A DNA stretch of 64,000 nt from JAIVJG01 sp964236735 (GTDB taxonomy: Bacteria > Acidobacteriota > Blastocatellia > Pyrinomonadales > Pyrinomonadaceae): contig CAXSFM010000022.1 of NCBI GenBank assembly GCA_964236735.1, positions 1 to 64,000 of the forward strand, given 5' to 3'. Made by a program: the position numbers and the translations under genes. This document shows positions 26,264 through 33,946 of the stretch, in pieces. The notes under the pieces are model-generated. The model saw only the letters and a program-made list of their open reading frames with translations, was not told the DNA's origin and did no database searches. Position 1 is the stretch's first letter, and every line of letters begins with the position of its first letter.

Positions 26264-27127
26264 GGTGTTGTTCGTCCTTTGTCGTGAAGGGTTGATCAGA
26301 GCTTGCCTTGAACCCGCCTTGAGAGAACGGCAAACTATCTCATCACGCCAACAATTGCAAATATTTTATCGCGACGACAGTTAAGCCGAGCAGGACGATG
26401 ACGACCGGCGCGAAAGTTCTCTACGCGGTGATAGCCGACGATCCGCAACATATTTTCTATCCTTCATAATTTCATATCTTCAACGCCGCCACGCGCGAAC
26501 AAGATGCGCTAAGGGTAAGAAGCAATGAGCGCGTAAGGCAGGACAGCCCCGCATTTAATTTTCGCTCCTGAGCGGAGTGAGGCGCGGACGTTCGCTGTTA
26601 TCTCAGGCAAGTGTGTCAGAGTTTCGGCACATCCTGATGCTTTACCGTCAGTTGCCGGAAAGCGTGCCGAAAGAAAGGGGGCGCTGTTGGCTGATTCGTT
26701 GTCGGGGAGAGTGAGTGCCTATCGCTCCTGCTATGGCATGACTTTCGCTATGACTCATGAATGAAAGCGTAGATGCCATTCTACGTCTGGGCAGTTCTAC
26801 CCTTTCACCTGATCGCCCCGTCTCAACGTTAGCGCGCAGACATAGGGGCGCTCAGCCATCAAATTGATGCTTTAGAAATCATCTTTCGACAAAGGACTTC
26901 ACCTCCCGCTTGTGCCTGCTCTTGACTTTCTGCAAGACAACTCAAGAGGAAAAAAACGCCCGGCCAATGAGAAATGAGACTCGTTAGTATCTCTTTTAGC
27001 CCATTTTTGCCTTTGACCAGAAGATCGCCGTGCAAACCCTTCTGACTGGCAACGTGTCGGCTCATCCACTATCCAAAGCTGAAAAGCGCCTCGTAAGCTT
27101 TTCGCTATAACCCCAGGAGAAACATCT
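26264..27127. other. 864-base region without an intact gene
   Basis: Holds the pseudogene fragment at 26378-26467. Also contains a hairpin TTTCGGCAC/GTGCCGAAA (about 26626-26672), CGCTCCTGAGCGGAG (about 26563), and GAAAAGC/GCTTTTC near 27081-27103 just upstream of the next gene. TATAAC at 27106-27111 is a possible -10. AGGAGA at 27115-27120 serves ATG 27128. A 68-codon minus-strand frame (26859-27065) is not convincing. An RNA gene cannot be excluded. Confidence 0.4.
26378..26467 (-). pseudogene. Decayed copy of the 30119-30325 membrane-protein gene
   Basis: From CAT at 26465-26467 the minus strand reads ATGAAGGAT..ATGTTGCGGATCGTCGGC (shown in two parts), the same as codons 1-12 of the intact gene at 30325, and similarity continues for ~90 bases (GCCGACGATCCGCAACATATT on the plus strand, 20 bases of it identical). 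Indels break the frame after codon 4 and codon 12, and the rest of the gene is gone. Confidence 0.75.
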
Positions 27128-27535
27128 ATGCAGTCAGTTCTTCGAATGTCCAGCGTTGCCTTTGCGACGATACTATTTAGCTTGCTCGTCTTCGCTTCGC
27201 AAAGCGTTCAGGCTGCCACTCTCAATGTTTCAACAACGGCTGATGCCGGTGCGGGAAGTCTCAGGCAGGCGATTATAGACGCCACCAGCAACGCCGCCGC
27301 GAACACTATCAACTTCAACATTCCTCTGACCGATCCCGGATACAACGGTACGACCGACCGATTCACAATCTCTCTCGTCAATCAGTTGCCCGACCTTCCT
27401 TTGGCGCCTTTGACGATAGACAACAGAAATGGCAGAGGCCTGACGGTGAAGGGCAACGGCGGCTTCCGCATCTTTACCCTCGTCAACAGCGCAGTCGTCA
27501 ACATCTACCAATTTGACCATCACTCAGGGCGGTAG
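27128..27535 (+). CDS. N-terminal fragment of a frameshifted surface protein (beta-helix)
   Basis: 135 residues from ATG 27128 (AGGAGA ribosome site). Signal peptide at 1-29 (core FATILFSLLVFA, cleavage after VQA), then LNVSTTADAGAGSLRQAI, the usual opening of secreted right-handed beta-helix 'choice-of-anchor Q' proteins. The frame ends VVNIYQFDHHSGR-stop, but reading one base over gives the expected NLTITQGGSNGG, which opens the next frame. A single extra base around 27508-27515 (CTACCAATTT) therefore splits one gene. It could be a true mutation, an assembly error, or less likely recoding. Confidence 0.8.
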   Translation: MQSVLRMSSVAFATILFSLLVFASQSVQAATLNVSTTADAGAGSLRQAIIDATSNAAANTINFNIPLTDPGYNGTTDRFTISLVNQLPDLPLAPLTIDNRNGRGLTVKGNGGFRIFTLVNSAVVNIYQFDHHSGR

Positions 27536-29999
27536 TAACGGCGGTTTAGGCGGCGGCATTTATATGGGCGACAGCGCAGTGATGTTTCTCACTAACTGCG
27601 TCGTCAGCAACAATACCGCAACCAACGGCGGCGGCGGCATCTGGGTGAACAACAGCGGCACGCTGCATGTTATTGACAGCACGATTAGCAACAACACCGC
27701 CACGAACGGCAACGGCGGCGGCATCTATAGCGGTGTCAGCGGAACGGTGAACATTTCCAACAGTACAGTGAGCGGGAACACTTCCACGGTTAGCGAAGGC
27801 GGCGGCATCTACAACGGTGTTAGCGGAACAGTTAACGCCACGAACATCACCGTCAACGAAAACACTGCCGGCGATCTCGGAGGCGGCATCTTTAACAGCG
27901 CCACACTTAATGTCAGCAGTTGCACCATCAGCAGTAACACAGCGCCTAATGGCGGCGGCGGCATCTACAACAATTTCACTGCCACCTTGAACAACTCTCT
28001 CATTGCTCTCAACGCGGGCAATGATGGCCCCGACCTGCTCGGTCGCGGAAGCCGAGGCGCACCTTTTACCGGCAACAGCAATCTGATCGGCAATGCCGAC
28101 GGCAGCACAGCCTTCGGCCCGACCACTAATCAACTCGGCTCGACCGCAAACCCGATCAATCCCCAGCTCGGCCCATTGCAGGACAACGGCGGCCCCACAT
28201 GGACACGGGCGCTGCTGGCCGGCAGTCCGGCGATTGACGCCGGTGCCACCCCACTCTCGACCGATCAGCGCGGCGTCTCGCGACCCCGCGACGGCGACTC
28301 GGTAGGCGGCGCGCAACCCGACATCGGCTCATTTGAAAGTGAGGGATTGCCTGAATTTACAATCAACGATGTGACGATTGCGGAGCCTGCGAGCGGCTCG
28401 ACACCGGCAGTCTTCACGGTCAGCCTTTCGCGCGCCAGCATCATCAATGTTTCTGTTGACTTCGCAACGGCTGACGGCACGGCATTGGCAGGCTCCGATT
28501 ACCTAACTGCTGCCGGGACGCTTGTCTTTGCGCCGGGTGAAACGACCAAGACGGTGACGGTCACCGTACTCGGCGATACGATTACAGAAAGCCCTGAGAC
28601 CTTCACCGTTAATCTGACGAACGCACAGGGAGGAACGCGGATTCCTGACAATCAAGGACTCGGTACAATCACCGACACAGCCGCAGCCCCGACACCGACG
28701 CCGACACCAGTCCCGACGCCAACCCCCACGCCTACTCCAACACCGACCCCGACACCAGTACCCACACCGACGCCCACGCCTGTCCCGACACCCACGCCGA
28801 CACCCGTGCCAACGCCGACGCCCGATACGATTCAATTCAGCGCCTTGTCTTATCCGGTGGGCGAGGGCGACCTGCAGGTCAACCTCACGGTCACTCGCTC
28901 CGGTAACACGAGCGGCGCGGCGAGCGTCCGGTTTAGTACCAGTGATACGGCGGGCGCGCAGAATTGCAACGTCGTCACCGGCATCGCTTCTTCGCGTTGC
29001 GACTACGAGATCAGGATCAGCACGATTCGGTTCGCTGCCGGAGAAACTTCCAAGACCATCTCGATCTTCATCATTGACGACACGTACCTTGAAGGCGCTG
29101 AGACTTTCAACGTCAGTCTCAGCGACTCGTCCGGCGCTTCTCTGGGCGCGCAATCAACCGCCATCGTAGCCATCACCGACAATGATCTCGCAAATGGCTC
29201 TAATCCAAGCGACACCGCTGGCTTCTTCGTGCGCCTGCACTATCTCGACTTCCTCAACCGCGAGCCGGATGCGAGTGGTTTCGCTTTCTGGACTAACCCG
29301 CTAACAGCCTGCGGCGCTGACCAGCAGTGCCTTGACGACAACCGCGTCAACGTCTCCGCCGCGTTCTACCTCTCGATTGAATTTCAGCAGACCGGTTATC
29401 TGGTCGAGCGCATCTATAAGACGGCTTATGGTGACGCAACTGGCACTTCAACTCTCGGCGGCGTGCATCAGGTTTCAGTGCCGGTCGTTCGCCTCCTCGA
29501 ATTTCTCCCCGACACGCAGGAAATCGGGCAGGGCGTTGTAGTGGGACAGGCAGGCTGGGAGACAGCGTTGGAAAACAACAAGCAGGCGCTTACCGCAGAC
29601 TTCGTCCAGCGCTCACGCTTCACGAACGCCTTCCCGTCATCAATGACAGCGGCGCAGTTTGTAGATAAGCTCAACTTTAATGCCGGCAATCCTCTCTCCA
29701 CTGTGGAGCGCAATCAACTAGTGAGCGATCTCACGAGTTCTGTGAAGACACGCGCGCAGGTTTTGCGAGCGATGTCGGAAGATTCCGATCTGGTGAGCGC
29801 CGAGTTCAATCGCGCCTTTGTGCTGATACAGTACCTCGGTTATTTGCGACGCAACCCGAACGATCCTCAGGACGCTGACTACACCGGCTACGATTTCTGG
29901 CTGACGAAGTTGAACCAGTTCAACGGCAACTACGTCAATGCCCAGATGGTGAAGGCCTTTATCAACTCCACCGAATATCGCCAACGCTTCGGCCAGTAG
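27513..29999 (+). CDS. Main body of the frameshifted surface protein: beta-helix, two Calx-beta, DUF4214
   Basis: About 828 residues continuing from the previous fragment. Repeats of the form SNNTATNGGGGI.. (parallel beta-helix) occupy ~1-170. A choice-of-anchor-Q motif follows (NPQLGPLQDNGGPTWTRALL, then SPAIDAG), then a Calx-beta domain (~290-385), a Thr-Pro/Val-Pro linker (28690-28815), a second Calx-beta domain (~440-550), and a C-terminal DUF4214-like domain (FVRLHYLDFLNREPDASGFA) ending in QRFGQ. The C-terminal half parallels that of the giant protein at 14255-19180, showing exchange of domains. Exported if joined to the upstream fragment; as it stands it lacks a signal peptide. Followed by a strong terminator. 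Confidence 0.8.
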   Translation: MTITQGGSNGGLGGGIYMGDSAVMFLTNCVVSNNTATNGGGGIWVNNSGTLHVIDSTISNNTATNGNGGGIYSGVSGTVNISNSTVSGNTSTVSEGGGIYNGVSGTVNATNITVNENTAGDLGGGIFNSATLNVSSCTISSNTAPNGGGGIYNNFTATLNNSLIALNAGNDGPDLLGRGSRGAPFTGNSNLIGNADGSTAFGPTTNQLGSTANPINPQLGPLQDNGGPTWTRALLAGSPAIDAGATPLSTDQRGVSRPRDGDSVGGAQPDIGSFESEGLPEFTINDVTIAEPASGSTPAVFTVSLSRASIINVSVDFATADGTALAGSDYLTAAGTLVFAPGETTKTVTVTVLGDTITESPETFTVNLTNAQGGTRIPDNQGLGTITDTAAAPTPTPTPVPTPTPTPTPTPTPTPVPTPTPTPVPTPTPTPVPTPTPDTIQFSALSYPVGEGDLQVNLTVTRSGNTSGAASVRFSTSDTAGAQNCNVVTGIASSRCDYEIRISTIRFAAGETSKTISIFIIDDTYLEGAETFNVSLSDSSGASLGAQSTAIVAITDNDLANGSNPSDTAGFFVRLHYLDFLNREPDASGFAFWTNPLTACGADQQCLDDNRVNVSAAFYLSIEFQQTGYLVERIYKTAYGDATGTSTLGGVHQVSVPVVRLLEFLPDTQEIGQGVVVGQAGWETALENNKQALTADFVQRSRFTNAFPSSMTAAQFVDKLNFNAGNPLSTVERNQLVSDLTSSVKTRAQVLRAMSEDSDLVSAEFNRAFVLIQYLGYLRRNPNDPQDADYTGYDFWLTKLNQFNGNYVNAQMVKAFINSTEYRQRFGQ

Positions 30000-30025
30000 T
30001 CGCTACGAACCTCAAGACGATTAAA

Positions 30026-30064
30026 GCCCCGGCAGAATGCAAATCTGCCGGGGCCTTTCTTTTT
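30026..30064 (+). terminator. Intrinsic terminator after the DUF4214 gene
   Basis: GCCCCGGCAGA (30026-30036) and TCTGCCGGGGC (30044-30054) form a perfect 11-base stem with a 7-base loop, followed by CTTTCTTTTT. Confidence 0.95.
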
Positions 30065-30066
30065 CC

Positions 30067-30104
30067 GTCAGGGATGTGAGCGACATGTCGCTCACATCCC
30101 TGAC
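30067..30104. repeat. Perfect 38-base palindrome
   Basis: Two perfect 19-base arms with no loop (starting GTCAGGGATGTGAGCGACA), flanked by TTTTCC and GGAAAA that extend the symmetry. It lies immediately after the terminator, between converging genes. Confidence 0.9.
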
Positions 30105-30118
30105 ACGGGAAAACCATA

Positions 30119-30325
30119 TTACTTCAAAAAGGCGCGCACGCCGACGAGCAACAGGTAAACCACCGCGAGCGTGACGGCCACCTTGATGAGCAGGACAGCC
30201 AGCCCGATAACCGTGCCGACGACGATTCCCGCAGCGGTTAAGACCAGCGGGACGACCACGACGAGCGCGAAAATACCGAGCGCGATGATGCCGACGATCC
30301 GCAACATATTATTCACATCCTTCAT
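30119..30325 (-). CDS. Small two-helix membrane protein
   Basis: 68 residues from ATG 30325 with GAGAGGTGA upstream; the frame extends to 30439 without support. Two adjoining hydrophobic helices (about 8-30 and 33-60: IVGIIALGIFALVVVVPLVL, shown in part, and VGTVIGLAVLLIKVAVTLAV), with a short basic end, RAFLK. Function unknown. A decayed paralogue is at 26378-26467. The terminator and palindrome lie at its 3' side. Confidence 0.7.
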   Translation of the reverse strand: MKDVNNMLRIVGIIALGIFALVVVVPLVLTAAGIVVGTVIGLAVLLIKVAVTLAVVYLLLVGVRAFLK

Positions 30326-30618
30326 AATTTCACCTCTCTCATTAAGCCGCACGCCGAATTGATTTTTCTTCCGAACTTTGCGCGCACGGCTCTGAACTGT
30401 CTCGATATACGAAACGATGTGCGGTCTCGTTCCATGCAAGATAAAGAAGCGCCGCGCGAGATTCTTATCTCAGCAAAAGTTGTCTGAGCCTTTCCCGACT
30501 TCCAACGAAATTATGTTAAGCTTTTGTCGTTTCCTTTCATATTGATGATGCGCGGCGCGCGGCTTCGCAGACAAGCGCGACGCGCGTCGAACATTTTTGA
30601 GTCGCGGAATTTTTATCA

Positions 30619-31926
30619 ATGTCACGTCACACCGAACAGAGACTCTTCGCCGAGCCGGAAGAGGAGATGCCGCCGCCGGACGAGAGCGCGCCGCTGGCCG
30701 AGCGGATGCGCCCGCGCAGTCTCGACGAGTTCGTCGGGCAGGGACATTTAATCGGCGAGGGGCGCGTGCTGCGCCGTCTCATCGAAGGCGAAGGGAGTCT
30801 GCCGTCGCTCATTTTGTGGGGCACGCCCGGCACGGGCAAGACGACGCTCGCGCGCCTGCTCGCACACAGAGGCGGCGCGCGTTTCGTCGCTCTCTCGGCG
30901 GTGTTCTCCGGCGTCAAAGACTTGCGCGCGGCCATCGCCGAAGCCCGCACGCACAAACAGAGGGGCGAGCGCACGATCCTCTTCATAGATGAAATTCATC
31001 GCTTCAACAAGGCGCAGCAGGATGCGCTGCTGCCGGCGGTCGAAGACGGCACGGTGACGCTCATCGGCGCGACGACGGAGAATCCTTCGTTTGAAGTGAT
31101 CGGCGCATTGCTCTCGCGCAGCCGCGTCCTTACGCTCGAACCGCTCACGGAAGAGGACGTGGCGACGCTCCTTCAACGCGCGCTCGCGGACGAGGAGCGC
31201 GGCCTCGCAGACCTTCATCCAGAAGCATCCGCAGAACTCGTCGCGCGCATCGCTCATGCTTCGGGCGGCGACGCGCGCGTGGCTCTGTCCGCGCTCGAAG
31301 CGGCGGTCGAGTCAACCGCGCCGGACGATGTGACGGGCGCGCGGCTGGTGACAACGGAGACGGTCATCGAGGCTTTGGGACGCGCGCGTTACGCTTACGA
31401 CAAGGGCGGCGAGGAGCATTACAATCTCGCCTCTGCGCTCATCAAGTCGCTCCGCAACTCGGATGTCAACGCCGCGCTCTACTGGCTGGCGCGGCTCATC
31501 GAAGGCGGCGCTGACCCCATCTTCATCGCGCGCCGCCTCTGCATCCTCGCCTCCGAAGACATCGGGCTGGCCGACCCGCAGGCCATCGTGCAGGCCGCCG
31601 CCGCCGCGCAGATTACGCAACTTATCGGGCTGCCCGAAGCTCTCTATCCGCTCTCGCAGGCGACCGTCTATCTGGCGCACGCGCCGAAGTCCAACTCCAT
31701 CAAGCGCGCTTACCATGCCGCTCTTGAAGACGCCGCCGAGACCGCGCGCGAACCCGTCCCGCTGCATTTACGAAACGCCGTCACGCCATTGATGAAGCGC
31801 GCGGGCTACGGCAAGAATTATCGCTACGTCCACAGCGACGCCAATGCGCGCGAAGAGATGCAGTGCCTGCCAGAACGCTTGCAGGGCAAAATTTACTGGG
31901 AGGAAGTGAAAGAAAGTGATGAGTGA
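30619..31926 (+). CDS. rarA: Replication-associated recombination ATPase RarA (MgsA)
   Basis: 435 residues. AAA+ clamp-loader-like ATPase with Walker A GTPGTGKTT (68-76), Walker B LFIDEIHRFNK (from 121), sensor 1 GATTENPSFEV, and a C-terminal MgsA/tetramerisation domain (SALIKSLRNSDVNAALYWLA). Acts at stalled forks with SSB and RecA. The last codons, GAA AGT GAT GAG TGA (ESDE-stop), lie inside the left arm of the 31917-32006 hairpin. The 5' side has only a weak ribosome site. Confidence 0.97.
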   Translation: MSRHTEQRLFAEPEEEMPPPDESAPLAERMRPRSLDEFVGQGHLIGEGRVLRRLIEGEGSLPSLILWGTPGTGKTTLARLLAHRGGARFVALSAVFSGVKDLRAAIAEARTHKQRGERTILFIDEIHRFNKAQQDALLPAVEDGTVTLIGATTENPSFEVIGALLSRSRVLTLEPLTEEDVATLLQRALADEERGLADLHPEASAELVARIAHASGGDARVALSALEAAVESTAPDDVTGARLVTTETVIEALGRARYAYDKGGEEHYNLASALIKSLRNSDVNAALYWLARLIEGGADPIFIARRLCILASEDIGLADPQAIVQAAAAAQITQLIGLPEALYPLSQATVYLAHAPKSNSIKRAYHAALEDAAETAREPVPLHLRNAVTPLMKRAGYGKNYRYVHSDANAREEMQCLPERLQGKIYWEEVKESDE

Positions 31927-32006
31927 TGAATGATGAGTGATGAATGATGAATGAAGAACATGCTCTTGTCTTTCATTCATCATTCATCACTCATCATTCA
32001 TCATTT
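31917..32006. repeat. TGATGAA-word intergenic hairpin (rarA / methyltransferase)
   Basis: Left arm ~31917-31955 (TGATGAGTGATGAATGATGA), loop GAACATGCTCTTGTC, right arm ~31971-32006 (TTCATTCATCATTCATCAC). Overlaps the rarA stop and ends eight bases before the next ATG. Confidence 0.9.
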
Positions 32007-32013
32007 TGCAGTT

Positions 32014-32838
32014 ATGAGCATACGGAAGACAGACAAGGAACTCGCGTTTCTCTACGACCTTTACATCGCTCCTGATTGGGGCTTGAGGTTCGCGGAGTTA
32101 CTGGACGAGCACGTCAAGCTGCCGAAGAAGGGACGCGCGCTGTACGTCGCGTCGGGCACGGGCGGGCACGCGCTCGCGCTCAAGGAACGCGCCGGCGGGG
32201 ATGTGACATTCATCTGTATTGACGAGAGTGAGGAGCGTCTAGAGTTGTCGCGCGCCAAAGCTCTCGCGCTCAAAGAGTCGGATGTAGAATTTCACCACGC
32301 GCAGGTGGAAGCCTTGTTGCTCGAAGATGAAGAGTACAATTTAGTGATCGCAGACGCTTCGTTAATCGCGCCGGAGCGTCTGCCGGAAATGCTGTCAGAG
32401 ATGGCGCGCGTCGCCGCGCCGGGCGCGAGTGTCGCGGCGTGCCTCGTCACGGCTTCGAGCTACGGAGAGTTTTTCTCGATCTACTGGGAAGCGCTCGCCA
32501 ACACGGGGCGCTTTGAGGAGGCGGGCATCGTCGAGATGCTTATTAATGAACTCTCGACGGTCTCGGATGTTGAAGCATTGGCCGCGCGTGAGGGACTCGA
32601 TGAAGTGGAGACGTGGACGAGCGTCGAGGAATTCCACTTCGCTTCCGGTGATGCCTTCGTGAGCGCGCCGCTCGTCAATGATTTTCTGCTCGACAACTGG
32701 CTGGACACGCTCACCGATGCGGACGCACGCGCCGAAGTGCTCCACGAAATCGAGCGCATCATTGATGAAGAACGAACCGGCGCTGATTTCACGCTCTCGA
32801 TTAAGGCCACCATCATCGTCGGACGAAAAGCGGTGTAA
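32014..32838 (+). CDS. Class I SAM-dependent methyltransferase
   Basis: 274 residues from ATG 32014 (MSIRKTDKELAFLYDLY); the frame extends to 31951 but those codons are the hairpin arm. Motif I is ALYVASGTGGHAL (about 43-55), with an acidic end of strand 2 at CIDESEE, and LVIADASLIAPERLP as motif IV. The Rossmann part ends at ~150, and a helical C-terminus follows, with LVNDFLLDNWLDTL. Substrate unknown. Downstream is a convergent tatA-like gene across an AAAAGG-word hairpin. Confidence 0.8.
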   Translation: MSIRKTDKELAFLYDLYIAPDWGLRFAELLDEHVKLPKKGRALYVASGTGGHALALKERAGGDVTFICIDESEERLELSRAKALALKESDVEFHHAQVEALLLEDEEYNLVIADASLIAPERLPEMLSEMARVAAPGASVAACLVTASSYGEFFSIYWEALANTGRFEEAGIVEMLINELSTVSDVEALAAREGLDEVETWTSVEEFHFASGDAFVSAPLVNDFLLDNWLDTLTDADARAEVLHEIERIIDEERTGADFTLSIKATIIVGRKAV

Positions 32839-32949
32839 GGCAAAAGCGGTGTAAGGCAAAAGTAAAAAGGTAAAAGGCAAAAGGAAGAAGACAGCAAGGC
32901 GGCTGCCCTTCGTCTTCACTTTTGCCTTTTACCTTTTTACTTTTGCCTT
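32838..32949. repeat. AAAAGGT-word intergenic hairpin (methyltransferase / tatA)
   Basis: Left arm GGCAAAAGTAAAAAGGTAAA words to ~32890, GC-rich loop, right arm ~32909-32949 (CTTCACTTTTGCCTTTTACC). A 16-base unit, GCGGTGTAAGGCAAAA, is duplicated at the left end, starting at 32831 with overlap into the gene's stop. Lies between converging genes. Confidence 0.88.
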
Positions 32950-33250
32950 ATTTCTTGTCCGTCGAAGGTTGCATGGCTGCGCGTCGGCGTGCCTCTTCAA
33001 ACAAGGTCACATCGTCAATCGCGCCCAACGATGCGCGACTCGCGGGAGAGCCTTCCACCTGACGCAATTTCTCACGTTGCGCTTCTTCCTCCGCCTCGTC
33101 CTGACCTTCGCGAAAGGCGCGCTTGCTCTGTCCGAGAGCCTTCGCCAACTGCGGCAATTTGCTGCCCCCGAACAAAAGTAGAACAACCAGCAGCACGATG
33201 ATCCACTCAGAGCCTGCCGGAACGAATCCGATGATAAAAGTTTCAGTCAT
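32948..33250 (-). CDS. tatA: Twin-arginine translocase subunit TatA/TatB family
   Basis: 100 residues from ATG 33250; a GTG at 33253 in the same frame is equally possible because GGAGG (33261-33265) is seven bases from it. One membrane helix at ~15-32 (WIIVLLVVLLLFGG), then FGGSKLPQLAKAL, the FG-hinge and amphipathic helix of TatA, then a charged tail. It forms the Tat pore with TatC, which is not in the window. Its stop (32948) touches the hairpin arm. Could be TatB; sequence alone does not decide. Confidence 0.9.
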   Translation of the reverse strand: MTETFIIGFVPAGSEWIIVLLVVLLLFGGSKLPQLAKALGQSKRAFREGQDEAEEEAQREKLRQVEGSPASRASLGAIDDVTLFEEARRRAAMQPSTDKK

Positions 33251-33304
33251 CACAAAAAATCCTCCGCTCGCCGCTTCGTTGAAGGATGAAGCGGGTGCAA
33301 TTCT

Positions 33305-33835
33305 TTACTGCTGCACTCCATCCGATTCATAAAAAAGATACTTGCGCCAAGTCTCATCGGCGCGTCCCAGATAGCGCATGATCTGGCGATTGACGTGCAA
33401 CGAAAATCCGCGCGGGCGTCGGACGAGATGCATGTGCGCTTCTTCGGGCGTCCGGCTGCCCTTGCGATGATTACAGCGTTTGCAGCACGCCACGAGATTA
33501 TCCCACGTTGACTCGCCACCACGCGAGCGCGGGAAGACATGGTCGAGCGTTAATTCCGAAGCCGGCAGTTGCCTGCCGCAATACTGGCACGTCGTGTGGT
33601 CGCGCAAGAGGATGTTTTTGCGAGAGAGCGAGCGATTCTTGAAGGGAATGTGAATGTAGTCCGTCAGGCGGATCACGGAAGGCGCGTGAATCGTCACTTT
33701 CGCCGAATGCAGCATGTGCCCGTTGTGCTCTTCGGCGCGCGCGATGCCCTTGAAAATCATCACGACCGCGCGCCGTTCGGTACACACGTTAATCGGCTCA
33801 TACGAGGCGTTGAGGACTAAAACTCGTCCAGTCAT
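33305..33835 (-). CDS. HNH endonuclease domain protein
   Basis: 176 residues. The HNH fold is at ~80-130: C83-x2-C86 (CQYC), LDHVFPRSRGG with Asp98-His99, an Asn at ~113 and C118-x2-C121 (CKRC). The zinc and active-site set is complete. The N-terminal part, RVLVLNASYEPINVC, is the usual start of this widespread chromosomal HNH family of unknown biological role. The promoter (33848-33877) predicts transcription start within a few bases of ATG 33835 and no Shine-Dalgarno is seen, so the mRNA may be leaderless. Confidence 0.92.
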   Translation of the reverse strand: MTGRVLVLNASYEPINVCTERRAVVMIFKGIARAEEHNGHMLHSAKVTIHAPSVIRLTDYIHIPFKNRSLSRKNILLRDHTTCQYCGRQLPASELTLDHVFPRSRGGESTWDNLVACCKRCNHRKGSRTPEEAHMHLVRRPRGFSLHVNRQIMRYLGRADETWRKYLFYESDGVQQ

Positions 33836-33847
33836 AGTGCTGTCGCG

Positions 33848-33877
33848 ATATTAAACGAGGACGAAAGTAAGTGACAA
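33848..33877 (-). promoter_or_regulatory. Promoter of the HNH gene, -35 in a hairpin arm
   Basis: Minus strand TTGTCA (33877-33872), 18 bases, TAATAT (33853-33848). The -35 box is part of the hairpin arm at 33870-33946. Start near 33841, six bases before the ATG. Confidence 0.55.
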
Positions 33878-33946
33878 GTGACGAGTGGCGAGTGACGAGC
33901 AAGAAGCTGTCTTTCACTTGTCACTCGTCACTTGTCACTCGTCACT
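33870..33946. repeat. AGTGACGAG-word intergenic hairpin (pip / HNH)
   Basis: Arms 33870-33899 and 33917-33946, 30 bases each; of the mismatches, three are G-U wobbles and one is A-C. Short loop. The pip stop codon lies in the right arm, which encodes the final SSDE. Confidence 0.92.

Noticed and set aside
26859..27065. 68-codon minus-strand frame
   Set aside because: No clear ribosome site, no recognisable features, and located in a region with a decayed gene.
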